In this document: one piece after another, positions 1 to 8,081 of the stretch
Layout of the letters: the number at the start of each line of letters is the position of its first letter
Position numbering within the stretch: position 1 is the stretch's first letter
The notes under the pieces: generated by a model
Seen by the model: only the letters and a program-made list of their open reading frames with translations
Told to the model about the DNA's origin: nothing
The model's database searches: none
Source: JAFGJQ01 sp964586145
Lineage (GTDB): Bacteria > Planctomycetota > Phycisphaerae > UBA1845
Assembly (NCBI GenBank): GCA_964586145.1
Contig: CAZPHH010000021.1
Location: forward strand, 1 to 58,354
DNA length: 58,354 nucleotides
Direction of reading: 5' to 3'
Program-made: the position numbers and the translations under genes

Positions 1-55
1 TCGGCAGAGCAACGAGCGCAAGCTTGGAAACCAGCAGTTTCTTCTGAAGGGTCAT
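1..55 (-). CDS. 5' end of a secreted protein (partial, runs off the left edge)
   Basis: Reading leftwards from an ATG at 55-53, the 18 visible codons encode MTLQKKLLVSKLALVALP. A basic start followed by a hydrophobic stretch is what the first half of a signal peptide or membrane anchor looks like. Only this fragment is inside the window, so no function can be given. The upstream bases contain GGGGGT but no convincing Shine-Dalgarno sequence. The call rests on the signal-peptide pattern alone and could be chance. Confidence 0.4.
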   Translation of the reverse strand, partial: MTLQKKLLVSKLALVALP

Positions 56-455
56 CAGTGTGTACCCCCGACCATGTCTGGACTGATTGGGCGTGTCCGG
101 GATCCCCGACCGTCGGATCCGTGACCCGGACTGCGGCCGGTCTCCGGGGCGAACACCCCATACTATCGGTTTCCGTGCAGGGTAGCTTCAGATTCTCGCT
201 TCCTGGCTTCATGTTCTGAATCGTTTATGGTCCGGGTTCTCAGGCAACGACCGGCGACGTGATTATCAGACCTGCAACAGGCGATGTCGTGTACGCGAAA
301 ACGCTGCTGCCCGGGGTGACACTGGACGGGCCATCCCGTTCCGATGTACGCGCGAGTGGCATGCGTAGCGGAGCCGGATGAGTGGAGGTGGGGCCCGGAG
401 GGAGCGGGAGGCCGGACGGTTTCCGAGGGGCGGCGATCGAAGGCCCGGCCTCGGG
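56..455. other. Intergenic region, nothing recognised
   Basis: These 400 bases lie between the TPR gene (ending leftwards at 456) and the secreted protein fragment at the left edge. Short reading frames exist but have arginine/proline-rich, non-protein-like translations. I see no clear promoter, terminator hairpin or repeat. It should carry the promoter of the left-edge gene. Confidence 0.4.
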
Positions 456-2156
456 TTATCGGTCTTTTACGCTGTCGTAGTTGTCCTGGTAGGTGGTGTT
501 CTGCGGGAAGAGGGCAAGGGCTTCACGGAAGTCGGCCGCGGCCAGGCCCCACTTCTTGTCTTCCATGTACCGCAGACCTCGCGCGTTGTAGGCGGCGGCC
601 AAGCCCTCCTTGCTCACCGTGTCGCTCGTGTCGATCAGGTAGGCCTTGCGATACGCGGCGATCGCCTTGTCGAACTGACGGTCTCCCATCTCCTTGTCGC
701 CCAGAAGCCGGTAGGCATGGATGGTGTTCTGCTTGTACGTCGCGTCGTTCTTGTACAGCTCATACGCCCGGTTGTACGCCGCCGCGGCGTCGGCGTACTT
801 CTGGTCCGCCATGAACTGATCGCCCATCGCGCTGCGGGTATCGGCCAGCTTGCGCTTGTAGGTTGCGTTGTCCGGGTTCATGTCGTAGGCAACCTGGAAT
901 GCGACGACCTCGGTATCGATCTCCTCCCCGGCCGCCTGACGCCTGGCGGAGACCGACAGACCCGCCACGTACGCGCTGAGCCCGAGCTGCCGGCGCAGAG
1001 ACTCGCTGCCGTAGGAACCCAGCTTGCGGGCCGCCAGGCTGAAGTCCTGGATGGCCGCCTCCTGGGACCCCAGCCGGTACTTGTATCGAGCCCGGGTGGC
1101 GTAGCCCTCCGCCAGCGCCACTTTCACGTCGGCATCCAGCCGGTTCTGCACCTCCGCTTCTTCGAACCGCCGGATCGCACCCGCGACGTTATTGCGCGAG
1201 AGCATCTGCCGACCCAGGCCGACAAGGGCACGCGCCCGGTCGGCGCCGTAGAAGTCCTCGCCGTCGGCCAGCTCCGTGGCATGCGCCAGCGTGGTGACGG
1301 CCTCTTCGTATTTGCCCTGCTTCAACTGGGCCTTGCCCAGCAGGTGGTGCAGGTAGGCTTGCTCCGGGGCCATCCGGACCAGTTCGTTCAGCCGGTTCTC
1401 GATCCGCAGCGCCTGGGACGCGTCCGCGGTGACCAGGGCCCGGTTGAAGTGTTGCAGACCGTTCACCACGTCCGCTTCCTTCAGAAGACTCTCTCCCAGC
1501 AGCACCTGGGCTTCGGTATGGGTGGGCGCCCGGTCCGTCAGGTTCACCAGCAGGCGGATGCCGTCGGCCCGGGTGTCGGCGGATGACACCATTTGCCTGG
1601 CCTTGGAGAATACCGAATCATCATCATTGCGGAGCAGGCGGGCATTTCGAGCGTCGGAGTCGGCCCCACGGTCCGCGTCGAGGTAGTGGGCCTTGAGAAA
1701 CAGCTTCTCCGCCTTCTCGTAGTCCTGCACGTCCATCTCGATGGCGCCAAGGGCATGGACCGCCATCGCGTTCATCGGATCTTTCTTCAGCAGCTCGTTC
1801 AGAATGGAGCGCGCCGGGTCGTGCTCGCCGGCGCTCAGATGGTCCAGGGCCTTCTGCACCGCGGCCTCTTCCTGTTCGATCTGCTTGTCGGTCTTGACCG
1901 TGGCCGGGATGCCGGACTGCGACTGCAGCAGCGACGAAGCGTCAAACACCGGAACACGAACGGCCGAACCGGTCCGTCCCTTGCCCAGGTGAGAGTAGCC
2001 GGCGTCCGTGCTCGAGGACTGCCCGAACGAGACGATCGCGCTGGAACCAAAGAGGGAAGTGGAGGACGTGCCGGTGGAGGAATAGGCCGTGCCCTGACCG
2101 ACGATACCGATCAGGCTGTTGACGAATGCACTGCCTGTGGCTGTACCAATCTTCAT
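456..2156 (-). CDS. Tetratricopeptide-repeat protein
   Basis: A 566-residue protein. After an unusual N-terminal 60 residues rich in Ser, Thr and Gly comes a long alpha-helical array with clear TPR units (for example around AVHALGAIEMDVQDYEKAEK, LHHLLGKAQLKQGKYEEAV and the C-terminal copies with GLRYMEDKKWGLAAADFREA). TPR arrays are protein-protein scaffolds; the partner is not evident. There is no classical signal peptide, so a cytoplasmic location is likely. The ATG at 2156 is chosen over one 11 codons upstream because GGAAGG lies about 8 bases before it. The gene stands alone, so context gives no role. Confidence 0.85.
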   Translation of the reverse strand: MKIGTATGSAFVNSLIGIVGQGTAYSSTGTSSTSLFGSSAIVSFGQSSSTDAGYSHLGKGRTGSAVRVPVFDASSLLQSQSGIPATVKTDKQIEQEEAAVQKALDHLSAGEHDPARSILNELLKKDPMNAMAVHALGAIEMDVQDYEKAEKLFLKAHYLDADRGADSDARNARLLRNDDDSVFSKARQMVSSADTRADGIRLLVNLTDRAPTHTEAQVLLGESLLKEADVVNGLQHFNRALVTADASQALRIENRLNELVRMAPEQAYLHHLLGKAQLKQGKYEEAVTTLAHATELADGEDFYGADRARALVGLGRQMLSRNNVAGAIRRFEEAEVQNRLDADVKVALAEGYATRARYKYRLGSQEAAIQDFSLAARKLGSYGSESLRRQLGLSAYVAGLSVSARRQAAGEEIDTEVVAFQVAYDMNPDNATYKRKLADTRSAMGDQFMADQKYADAAAAYNRAYELYKNDATYKQNTIHAYRLLGDKEMGDRQFDKAIAAYRKAYLIDTSDTVSKEGLAAAYNARGLRYMEDKKWGLAAADFREALALFPQNTTYQDNYDSVKDR

Positions 2157-2411
2157 GGGCGCACCTTCCGCTGCGACGCTCCCCGCCAAGTTCAGTCTCG
2201 AATTCGGGCGGGGGCCCGTCCAACGGAACCAGACGTTTTTCTGTGGTCCGAGAATGGCCCCATGGCTGGCGGCCAGGCCGGCCTCACGGCAGGCGGGTCC
2301 TCTGGAGCGTCCTCTTCGGAGTGTGGTGTTTCCTTAGCGCATCGGCCTGGCCCAACCCCTCCGTGAAGCGGCCTGTCTCGGGCGGTGCCAACGCACAGAG
2401 GGTAATGGGAC

Positions 2412-2552
2412 TCACCCGAGGTCGCTGCATGGAGACACAACAGTGATTGTGCGGTCGGGCATCGGCTCCAGGCGGGCTGCGTGTGTGACGGATGCGACAC
2501 ACCACGCGCACGCCACCAGGAGACAGATTGTCAACAGGATTCGATACCTCAT
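2412..2552 (-). CDS. Tiny exported peptide or lipoprotein (46 residues)
   Basis: An ATG at 2552 opens a 46-codon frame ending in TGA at 2412. The ribosome-binding site is excellent (AAGGAGGTG, 9 bases before the ATG). The product starts MRYRILLTICLLVACAWCVA, a short basic head and a hydrophobic core. LVAC (residues 12-15) fits a lipobox, so it may be a lipoprotein with about 32 mature residues; alternatively signal peptidase I could cut after THA (about residue 25). No family was recognised. A TTGACA box lies about 120 bases upstream. The strong RBS plus export signal makes this more than a random frame. Confidence 0.6.
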   Translation of the reverse strand: MRYRILLTICLLVACAWCVASVTHAARLEPMPDRTITVVSPCSDLG

Positions 2553-3087
2553 CGGGCCCCACACCTCCTTGTGCTGCCCCGCCCCTCCGACTCATGCTGC
2601 CCTGTCCGCCGGGAGGTGGGCAAACGCCGTACGTGGACGGTCCGACAGTCTGCGGGGGACCTGGCCGATTGTCAACCAGAAAAACTCCACGGAACTGCAC
2701 CTAAGTCCAGTTCCAGCACCACTTTGGTTCGCGGACCGATGCGACGGGGTGTTCGATCTCGGGGGGCGTATCCCGCCCGGTGGGGCCAGCGGACGCCCGG
2801 TTGCCGCGTCCAGGCCGGCTTGCGTTGCCGTGGAGTCCCCTGGGCGCGGCTTCAGGTGGGCACGGGCGGCATTCCGTCCGTGATCGCACCGAAGCTGCCG
2901 ATGCCGGTGAGCCGGGTGAAGCCGGTCGCCGAATTGCGGGAAGGGCGGGATGCATGGTGCTCGCGGTCGCTCGGTCGATGCCGGGAGGCGACCATCCGGC
3001 TGATCAATGCCGTCGGATGCAACGAGGTGTGCTTCCGTGGTGGCGAGGGCCAAACGACCGAAGCAAAGAAGGAAGTGCGTGACTTTC
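2553..3087. other. Intergenic region with a candidate promoter only
   Basis: This stretch separates the HAD phosphatase from the small exported peptide gene. Frames on both strands are open but translate to Arg/Pro/Gly-rich sequence without family resemblance or ribosome-binding sites. The only signal noted is the TTGACA box near 2670-2675 on the minus strand. Confidence 0.4.
2647..2675 (-). promoter_or_regulatory. Candidate sigma-70-type promoter for the 46-residue peptide gene
   Basis: On the minus strand a perfect -35 box TTGACA (2675-2670) is followed after 17 bases by CAGACT (2652-2647), a poor -10 match. Spacing is ideal and the orientation is toward the small gene at 2552. The weak -10 keeps confidence low. 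Confidence 0.3.
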
Positions 3088-3750
3088 TCAGCTTTCTCTG
3101 TCGCCGATCACCTGCGCGATTCGCTCGGGCCGGTCGGCGATGGCCCGTGCCCCCGTGAGTCGAAGCTCTTCCTCGTCGCGGAAGCCCCAGGTGACGCCCA
3201 GCGGAATCATCCCGGCGGCGGTGGCGGTCTGCATGTCGACACCCGAGTCGCCGATGAAGTACACGTCGGACGGCGCCCGATTCAGGCGGTTCGCCAGCCA
3301 CAGCGCGCCCTGTGGGTCAGGCTTCTTGGGATGGCCGGCGTCGGCGCCCAGGACGGCGACGAAGGGCCACGCGTTCAGCAGGGCGGCGCAGATCTGTTCC
3401 GTGGCGTCGTGCGGCTTGTTGGACAGCACGGCCAATGGGCAACCGGCGTTCGCCAGCCGGTCAAGCGTCTCGGCCATGCCGGGGTAGAGCCGGGATCGGT
3501 CCAGCAGGTGGGCGAGGTAATGCTCGCGGAACGCCTCCACGAGGTGTGTCAGCTTGTGTTCGTTCGTGATGCCGGTCGCACGCTGCAAGAGGACGGGCAG
3601 TCCGTCGCCGACCATCCGACGCACGCGCGGCGGTTCCAGGGGCGGCATCCCGATGCCGGCGACGGCGACGTTCAGGCCCGCGGTGATGTCGTCCAGCGTG
3701 TCGACCAACGTGCCGTCCAGATCAAAGATGACTGCGGGTGGTTTTCTCAT
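3088..3750 (-). CDS. gph: HAD-family phosphatase, phosphoglycolate phosphatase-like
   Basis: A 220-residue hydrolase with all haloacid-dehalogenase motifs: FDLDGT with nucleophile D10 and acid/base D12, motif II Ser110-Asn111, motif III Lys143 in KKPDP, and motif IV GDSGVD with D168 and D172. The cap lies between about 20 and 90, as in the Gph subfamily. Such enzymes remove phosphate from 2-phosphoglycolate or small sugar phosphates. The start at 3750 is the first Met consistent with the family; there is no clear Shine-Dalgarno site. It follows the sugar kinase at 3866 by 115 bases on the same strand, so its true substrate could be a sugar phosphate related to that kinase; that is inference. 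Confidence 0.88.
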   Translation of the reverse strand: MRKPPAVIFDLDGTLVDTLDDITAGLNVAVAGIGMPPLEPPRVRRMVGDGLPVLLQRATGITNEHKLTHLVEAFREHYLAHLLDRSRLYPGMAETLDRLANAGCPLAVLSNKPHDATEQICAALLNAWPFVAVLGADAGHPKKPDPQGALWLANRLNRAPSDVYFIGDSGVDMQTATAAGMIPLGVTWGFRDEEELRLTGARAIADRPERIAQVIGDRES

Positions 3751-3865
3751 GGCGTTACACGTTCGGATGTGGCGGGATTGCGCCAGGCCGCTGTCGAAGC
3801 GCAGGTGCAAAGGGAGCGCCGCGGTGGGGGGGGCTGCCTTCCTTTCCTTGCCCGGGAGAAGCCCC

Positions 3866-5299
3866 TCAGGCCAGCGAGAAGGGCCGGGGCTTGGTGATGA
3901 AGACGCCCGGCGACGCGGCTTCAATCAGGCAGGCGTGGTTTTCGGTCTCTGCCTGGTAGGCGTCTGCGACGGACGATACCGCAGTGCGGGCCCGATCCGT
4001 GTCGTCGATAAGCGCGACCACAACGCCTCCGCAGCCGTGTCCGGACACGCGCGCTCCGTACACGCCGTCGGCCGGGCCGCGCTGTCGCAGCCGGGTGACC
4101 AGCACGTCCGTGGCGACGGTGCCCAGGCCGCAGCGCTGTCCGTAGCTCCAGTGGGACGCGTACATAAGTTCGCCTGCCTCGATGAGGGCGGAGCGCTCTC
4201 CCGTGCGGGCCACGCGAGACAGACGCTCGACAAACTGGTGGGCGCGGTCGTTCTCGTAAATGTGGTGCTCGGTGCGCGAGCGGATTTTGTAGATGGTGGC
4301 CGGGTTGACCCGCGCATGCGGACAGCCCGTGTCCTGGAATCGTTCGAGAAACGCCTGGCCCTTGATCTTGGTGGGGATGCGGTCGCGGAAGCGGCTGACG
4401 TAGTCGCTGACCGTGATCTGGGCGAGGTAGCCGTTCCATCCGGCGCCGCCGTGGCCTGAACCGCGCAGTGCCTGTTCGACGAACGCCTGGCCCATGAAGG
4501 TGGCGACGCGGGCGTCCACGTACTTGCGCTGCGCCGCGGGGTGGCGGTAGCCGGATTCCACGCCGATGACGGTAAGCCCTCGGGGCAGGCGAAGTTGACT
4601 GATCTGCTCTTGCGGCTGACATCGCATCTGGAGCAGCGTGCCGGGCTCTCCCAGCAACATGCAGTTGACGGCGCCGGCTCCGCCGGACTCGCCGGGGCAT
4701 CGCATGCGAAGGCTGCGGCACATGGTGGCGACGCGAGCGGGCTCGGCATTGACGTTCATCGCGGCGGCCGCGGCCGCGACAGTGGCGGCGTGAATGGCGG
4801 ACTCGCTGCCGACGCCGATGGAAGGCGGAAGGCTGGAGTGAAAGACCAGCGTCAATCCGCCGCCGAGGTGAGGCGTGATGCCGTGCCGCAGCATGCCGTG
4901 CAGGGCCACGGCCGCGGGATAGGCCCAGGCGGCGTCAAACTTCTCGATTCGCCTGGCGAGTGTGTCTGCATCGGTGAGTTCATTGAGGCCGGCATAGAAC
5001 AGTTCCAGCGGCCATTCGGTACGCACGTCGTGGCCGTTGCCACTGCCTTCGAGGGCGTCCACTACGATTCGCTGGTCGTTCCGTGCGGCGGAGGCGGCAA
5101 ACACGGCGCCGGCGGTGGTCACGGTCAGGGTGACGGATCCGCTGTACTCGGCGATGCCGCCCATCACGTCCAGACGACCGGGCGCCCGCACCACCCAGCC
5201 TTGCCGGGCGGGTGCCAGCTCCGCGGAGAACGCGTCGCTGATCCGCGACGTGAACAGGCCCACTTCCTCCGCAAGCGACGTTTCGATCGTCGTGTCCAT
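3866..5299 (-). CDS. GHMP-family sugar kinase resembling the kinase domain of plant L-arabinokinase
   Basis: A 477-residue GHMP kinase. The N-terminal sugar-binding segment reads APGRLDVMGGIAEYSGS (residues 39-55) instead of the galactokinase form GRxNxIGEHxDY. The ATP loop LPPSIGVGSESA is at 157-168, and motif III GARVSGHGCGG at about 415-425. The GGIAEYSG, YRHPAAQRKY, IYEN and GELMYASHWSYGQRCGLG segments agree, as I remember it, with the kinase half of Arabidopsis ARA1, which phosphorylates L-arabinose at C1. The N-terminal glycosyltransferase-like half of the plant enzyme is absent. AGGA precedes the ATG at 5299. It lies 31 bases downstream of the DUF151 gene, in an apparent operon. Galactokinase or another sugar-1-kinase remains possible. 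Confidence 0.85.
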   Translation of the reverse strand: MDTTIETSLAEEVGLFTSRISDAFSAELAPARQGWVVRAPGRLDVMGGIAEYSGSVTLTVTTAGAVFAASAARNDQRIVVDALEGSGNGHDVRTEWPLELFYAGLNELTDADTLARRIEKFDAAWAYPAAVALHGMLRHGITPHLGGGLTLVFHSSLPPSIGVGSESAIHAATVAAAAAAMNVNAEPARVATMCRSLRMRCPGESGGAGAVNCMLLGEPGTLLQMRCQPQEQISQLRLPRGLTVIGVESGYRHPAAQRKYVDARVATFMGQAFVEQALRGSGHGGAGWNGYLAQITVSDYVSRFRDRIPTKIKGQAFLERFQDTGCPHARVNPATIYKIRSRTEHHIYENDRAHQFVERLSRVARTGERSALIEAGELMYASHWSYGQRCGLGTVATDVLVTRLRQRGPADGVYGARVSGHGCGGVVVALIDDTDRARTAVSSVADAYQAETENHACLIEAASPGVFITKPRPFSLA

Positions 5300-5330
5300 G
5301 GCTCTTTTCCTGCGCGGTGGCGCAAGTCCG

Positions 5331-5747
5331 TCAGGGTTCGTTCTCTTCGGTCTCGGACCAGACTTCTCGCAGGACGCGATCATCGACGTAAATCGGCGTG
5401 CCCGTCGCCGCCCCCAGGGCGATGGCGTCGGACGGCCGGGAGTCAATCTCAACGACCTTCCCGTTGGTGCGCACCATCAGTTGGGCAAAGAAGGTGTGAT
5501 CCCGCAGGTCATTGATCACGATCTTTTCCAATTCGGCACCGAGTTCGGTGATGATGGACGCCATTAGGTCGTGCGTCAACGGGCGCGGCGTCTTCAACCC
5601 TTTCAGGCGGCGATCGATCGCCAACGCCTCGTTGATGCCGATCAGGATCGGGAAATGCCGTTCGCCGTCTCGCTCCTTCAGAATGATGACCTGCGAATCA
5701 CCTGTTTCAACGATGATGATTCTCGCCAGGTCCATCCGGACAAGCAT
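5331..5747 (-). CDS. Bifunctional nuclease (BFN/DUF151) family protein
   Basis: A 138-residue single-domain protein covering the whole DUF151 fold: MLVRMDLARIII, LKERDGERHFPILIG, EALAIDRRL, a central MASIITELGAELEKIVINDL helix-strand unit, and the typical RPSDAIALGAATGTPIYVDDRVL C-terminus. Plant members have reported DNase/RNase activity; bacterial members are mostly uncharacterised. The ATG at 5747 is favoured over an upstream TTG because GGAAAGG precedes it by about 6 bases. It is the first gene of the operon with the GHMP kinase and is preceded by a good promoter candidate. Confidence 0.9.
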   Translation of the reverse strand: MLVRMDLARIIIVETGDSQVIILKERDGERHFPILIGINEALAIDRRLKGLKTPRPLTHDLMASIITELGAELEKIVINDLRDHTFFAQLMVRTNGKVVEIDSRPSDAIALGAATGTPIYVDDRVLREVWSETEENEP

Positions 5748-5779
5748 GGCCAACCTTTCCAAATCCAATTGAAGCCGTC

Positions 5780-5808
5780 AACCTAGCGAGCCGCCCCGGG
5801 GCTGTCAA
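5780..5808 (-). promoter_or_regulatory. Candidate sigma-70-type promoter of the DUF151/sugar-kinase operon
   Basis: Minus-strand TTGACA (5808-5803), a 17-base spacer and TAGGTT (5785-5780). Transcription would start near 5773, about 25 bases before the DUF151 start codon. The spacer contains the palindrome GCCCCGGGGC, a possible repressor site. Confidence 0.45.
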
Positions 5809-5890
5809 GGCAACACCGCCGGGCCCATACGTGCCACCGCAACGCCCTACAAATACCGTGCCACGCTCGCCTGGAACACGGGACGGCGCC

Positions 5891-6790
5891 TCATCCCGGT
5901 TTTTCAGTACCGGGGTGGCTGCGGAGTGCGGTGTCACCGTTCAGAATCTGCGTAAGGCGGGCCAATTCCGTCTCGCTCATCGCGATCCAGTGCCCGTCGC
6001 TCGGAAATCGCTGCGCCACCACATCTTCGGCGTATGCCGAGAACGCCTGCGTCAGCACCGTGTGCAGATCTGCGTATCGTTTCACCGATCGCGGCGGATG
6101 GCCCGCGGCGTACCCAAGCAGGTCATGGATCACAACCACCGTTCCGTCACAATACGGACCCGCGACGCATCCGATCACCGGCAGGCACGTGCGCTCCGCA
6201 ATAATACGCGCCACCTCGCCGGGCACGGCCTCCAGGAGCAGCGCGACCGCGCCGGCCTCTTCGAGAACGTGCGCATCGCGGACGATCTCGCACGCCTCGG
6301 CCGCCGTCCGCCCCTGCACGCGATAGCCGCCGTGCCGGTGGATCGCCTGCGGTTTGAGGCCCAGATGGGCCATCACCGGAATCGTCGCCCTGGACATGGC
6401 CGCGACTAGGTCGGCCGAGCCGCCATGCACCTCGATCTTGACGCAATCGCAGCCGGCTTCGGCCATGAACCGCCCGGCGTTTCGGATCGCGTCGGCGGGG
6501 CCCGTCTGGTAGCTGAGATACGGCATATCGCCGATCAAAAACGCTCCGGGCGCGCCCCGGCGAACCGCCGCCGCGATGGTGATCATCTGGTCCATGGTCA
6601 CCGGGAGCGTGCTGGCGTGCCCCAGGCACACCTCGCCGTACGTATCTCCCACAAGAATCACATCCACGCCGGCCTCCGCCATGAGGCGGGCCGTGGAAAA
6701 GTCGTAACACGTGAGGACGGGGATCTTCCGTCGCTCGCGTTTTCTGGCCAGCAATGAGGCAATCGTCGTTTTGACCGTAGCACCAGTCAT
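5891..6790 (-). CDS. panB: 3-methyl-2-oxobutanoate hydroxymethyltransferase (PanB)
   Basis: The enzyme transfers a hydroxymethyl group from methylene-tetrahydrofolate to 2-oxoisovalerate, making ketopantoate for coenzyme A. The 299-residue protein keeps the expected residues: Mg ligands D49 (GDT), D88 (GDMPY) and E120 (VKIE), and catalytic E187 (LLLEAVP), together with HLGLKPQ and the CDGTVVVIHDLLGY block. The segment usually written GDSLGMVVLG is here GDTYGEVCLG, a noticeable change in the substrate loop. The ATG at 6790 fits the family N-terminus; the Shine-Dalgarno site is weak, which may mean translation coupled to the upstream IF2-N gene. It is the last gene of a three-gene minus-strand cluster. 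Confidence 0.95.
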   Translation of the reverse strand: MTGATVKTTIASLLARKRERRKIPVLTCYDFSTARLMAEAGVDVILVGDTYGEVCLGHASTLPVTMDQMITIAAAVRRGAPGAFLIGDMPYLSYQTGPADAIRNAGRFMAEAGCDCVKIEVHGGSADLVAAMSRATIPVMAHLGLKPQAIHRHGGYRVQGRTAAEACEIVRDAHVLEEAGAVALLLEAVPGEVARIIAERTCLPVIGCVAGPYCDGTVVVIHDLLGYAAGHPPRSVKRYADLHTVLTQAFSAYAEDVVAQRFPSDGHWIAMSETELARLTQILNGDTALRSHPGTEKPG

Positions 6791-6901
6791 GACAACAGGA
6801 TAGGCACGCTCTTCACCGCTCGCAACCCCGCGCATTGCCCGCCGGCGATGGGTTGGATGCGTGGGCGCGCTCTGGATTCGATGGCAGATCCCGTCGGGCC
6901 G

Positions 6902-7132
6902 CTACTCCGAGCTGCTTGTTTTGGTTGGCTGCGACGCGGCATCGTTCGAAGCGGAGTCATTTCTGGAGTCGTGTTCGCGGAAGTGGTTCCGTAACCGACT
7001 TACTGACTCCGGATCGAGCTTCGTCAGCCGATTCTGGGCAAAAATGCCCAGGTCAGCGGCGGCGCGTAGCACCTCCTGCGACTTGCGGCCCAGTTCTTCC
7101 GCCAGCTCGTACACTTTCACTCGGGGTTTCAT
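6902..7132 (-). CDS. Free-standing IF2 N-terminal-domain mini-protein
   Basis: A 76-residue protein whose first 50 residues (KVYELAEELGRKSQEVLRAAADLG through ESVSRLRNHF) match the small helical IF2_N domain found repeated at the N-terminus of bacterial translation initiation factor 2. The remaining 25 residues are Ser/Asn-rich and probably disordered. AGGA lies about 8 bases before the ATG. It is not part of an infB gene here: panB follows and an unrelated conserved protein precedes it by 40 bases. A ribosome- or nucleic-acid-related role is possible by homology only. Confidence 0.75.
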   Translation of the reverse strand: MKPRVKVYELAEELGRKSQEVLRAAADLGIFAQNRLTKLDPESVSRLRNHFREHDSRNDSASNDAASQPTKTSSSE

Positions 7133-7172
7133 GCGGCATCCTGCGGTTGGACTGTTTCGGGAAACGCGCTGC

Positions 7173-7727
7173 CTATTGCCCTGTCTCTGGATCGCCGTGC
7201 AGCGCCCGGCGAGCCGCCAACACCATCTGGTCGCGTTCCTCGGCGTCGTCGTCGGCCTGAAATCGCCGTTCCGTGATTTGCTTCAGCGTGTTCGCGAGAT
7301 GTCGCGCGGTAGCGATCAGGGAAAGAACGGTCGGCCCGTGCCCCGTTTCGCCGGCCATGGCTTCAATCTCCCGGGCCGTCAGCAGACGCGGCCTGTGCAG
7401 TGGCGCGATGCGGGGAGCACGAGAAGGCAGGCGTTTCCCGACGCGTTCCACCATCGCAGCATGACCCCTTCTCGCCTCCGCCAGAGTGCCGTAGCGGACC
7501 GGTTCCCAGTCGTGCGGGACATTGAAGACCGTCGTTTCGTACAGCACGGGCGGTCCATCGCCGTGCGCGTGGTCCCGGCCCAGGAAGGCCGTCACCACCT
7601 CCGCCTCGCCGATGTGCGTGCGCTCGATGGTGAGGTCCGCGTTCTCGAACCAGGCCGACCAGGTCATCAGGTTCGGCTCGGGAACAGGGTTGCCTTCGGC
7701 ATCCAGAATATACTTGTCACCCTCCAC
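7173..7727 (-). CDS. Conserved protein of a family common in phages, with an added helical tail
   Basis: A 184-residue protein starting at GTG 7727, chosen because CAGGAG sits 7 bases upstream. The first 100 residues (KYILDAEGNPVPEPNLMTWSAWFEN, VVTAFLGRDHAHGDGPPVLYETTVF, then the YGTLAEARRGHAAMVERV repeat-like end) follow a pattern I know from uncharacterised phage and prophage proteins, whose members usually stop near this point. Here about 80 further residues follow, Arg-rich then helical (LSLIATARHLANTLKQITER). Function unknown. No other phage gene is near. It is the first gene of the cluster leading to panB. Confidence 0.7.
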   Translation of the reverse strand: MEGDKYILDAEGNPVPEPNLMTWSAWFENADLTIERTHIGEAEVVTAFLGRDHAHGDGPPVLYETTVFNVPHDWEPVRYGTLAEARRGHAAMVERVGKRLPSRAPRIAPLHRPRLLTAREIEAMAGETGHGPTVLSLIATARHLANTLKQITERRFQADDDAEERDQMVLAARRALHGDPETGQ

Positions 7728-8081
7728 GGGGACGCTCCTGATCGGGTTCCAGTGCCGCCGCGGGGCCGTCGGCGTCGCGGAGGACGGTCTGCCCACCAGT
7801 ATGCCGGAAATGGGCCGGCCGTCCAACGCCCCGGGCGAACGTCAACCGCCGACATCAGCGGTTTTTTCCCGGGATCGCTGACAGGGACCGGCTGTTGCCG
7901 GCGTCACATAGGGTTCGAGGCGGCGACTGCCGCACGCCTGTCCGCTCTCTCGGGCTTGACAGGTCGGGGGGTTCGGTTACATAGACCCCGTGCGGTCGCC
8001 TGGGTGGAACACGCCGAGCCGCTGTTCGCCCGCGTTCCTAACTCCTTTGTGCAGAAGTATCTTACGGCAACGGGTGATCCA
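7728..8081. other. Divergent intergenic region
   Basis: This 354-base gap separates the minus-strand panB cluster from the plus-strand ABC export operon and must hold both promoters. The plus-strand candidate is described separately; no convincing minus-strand promoter was seen. Confidence 0.4.
7956..7983 (+). promoter_or_regulatory. Candidate promoter of the ABC export operon
   Basis: TTGACA (7956-7961), a 16-base GC-rich spacer and TACATA (7978-7983). It points at the ABC ATPase gene at 8082, leaving a leader of about 90 bases. Confidence 0.4.

Noticed and set aside
2592..3053. A 153-codon minus-strand frame between the peptide gene and gph
   Set aside because: Composition is typical of random high-GC sequence and there is no ribosome-binding site.
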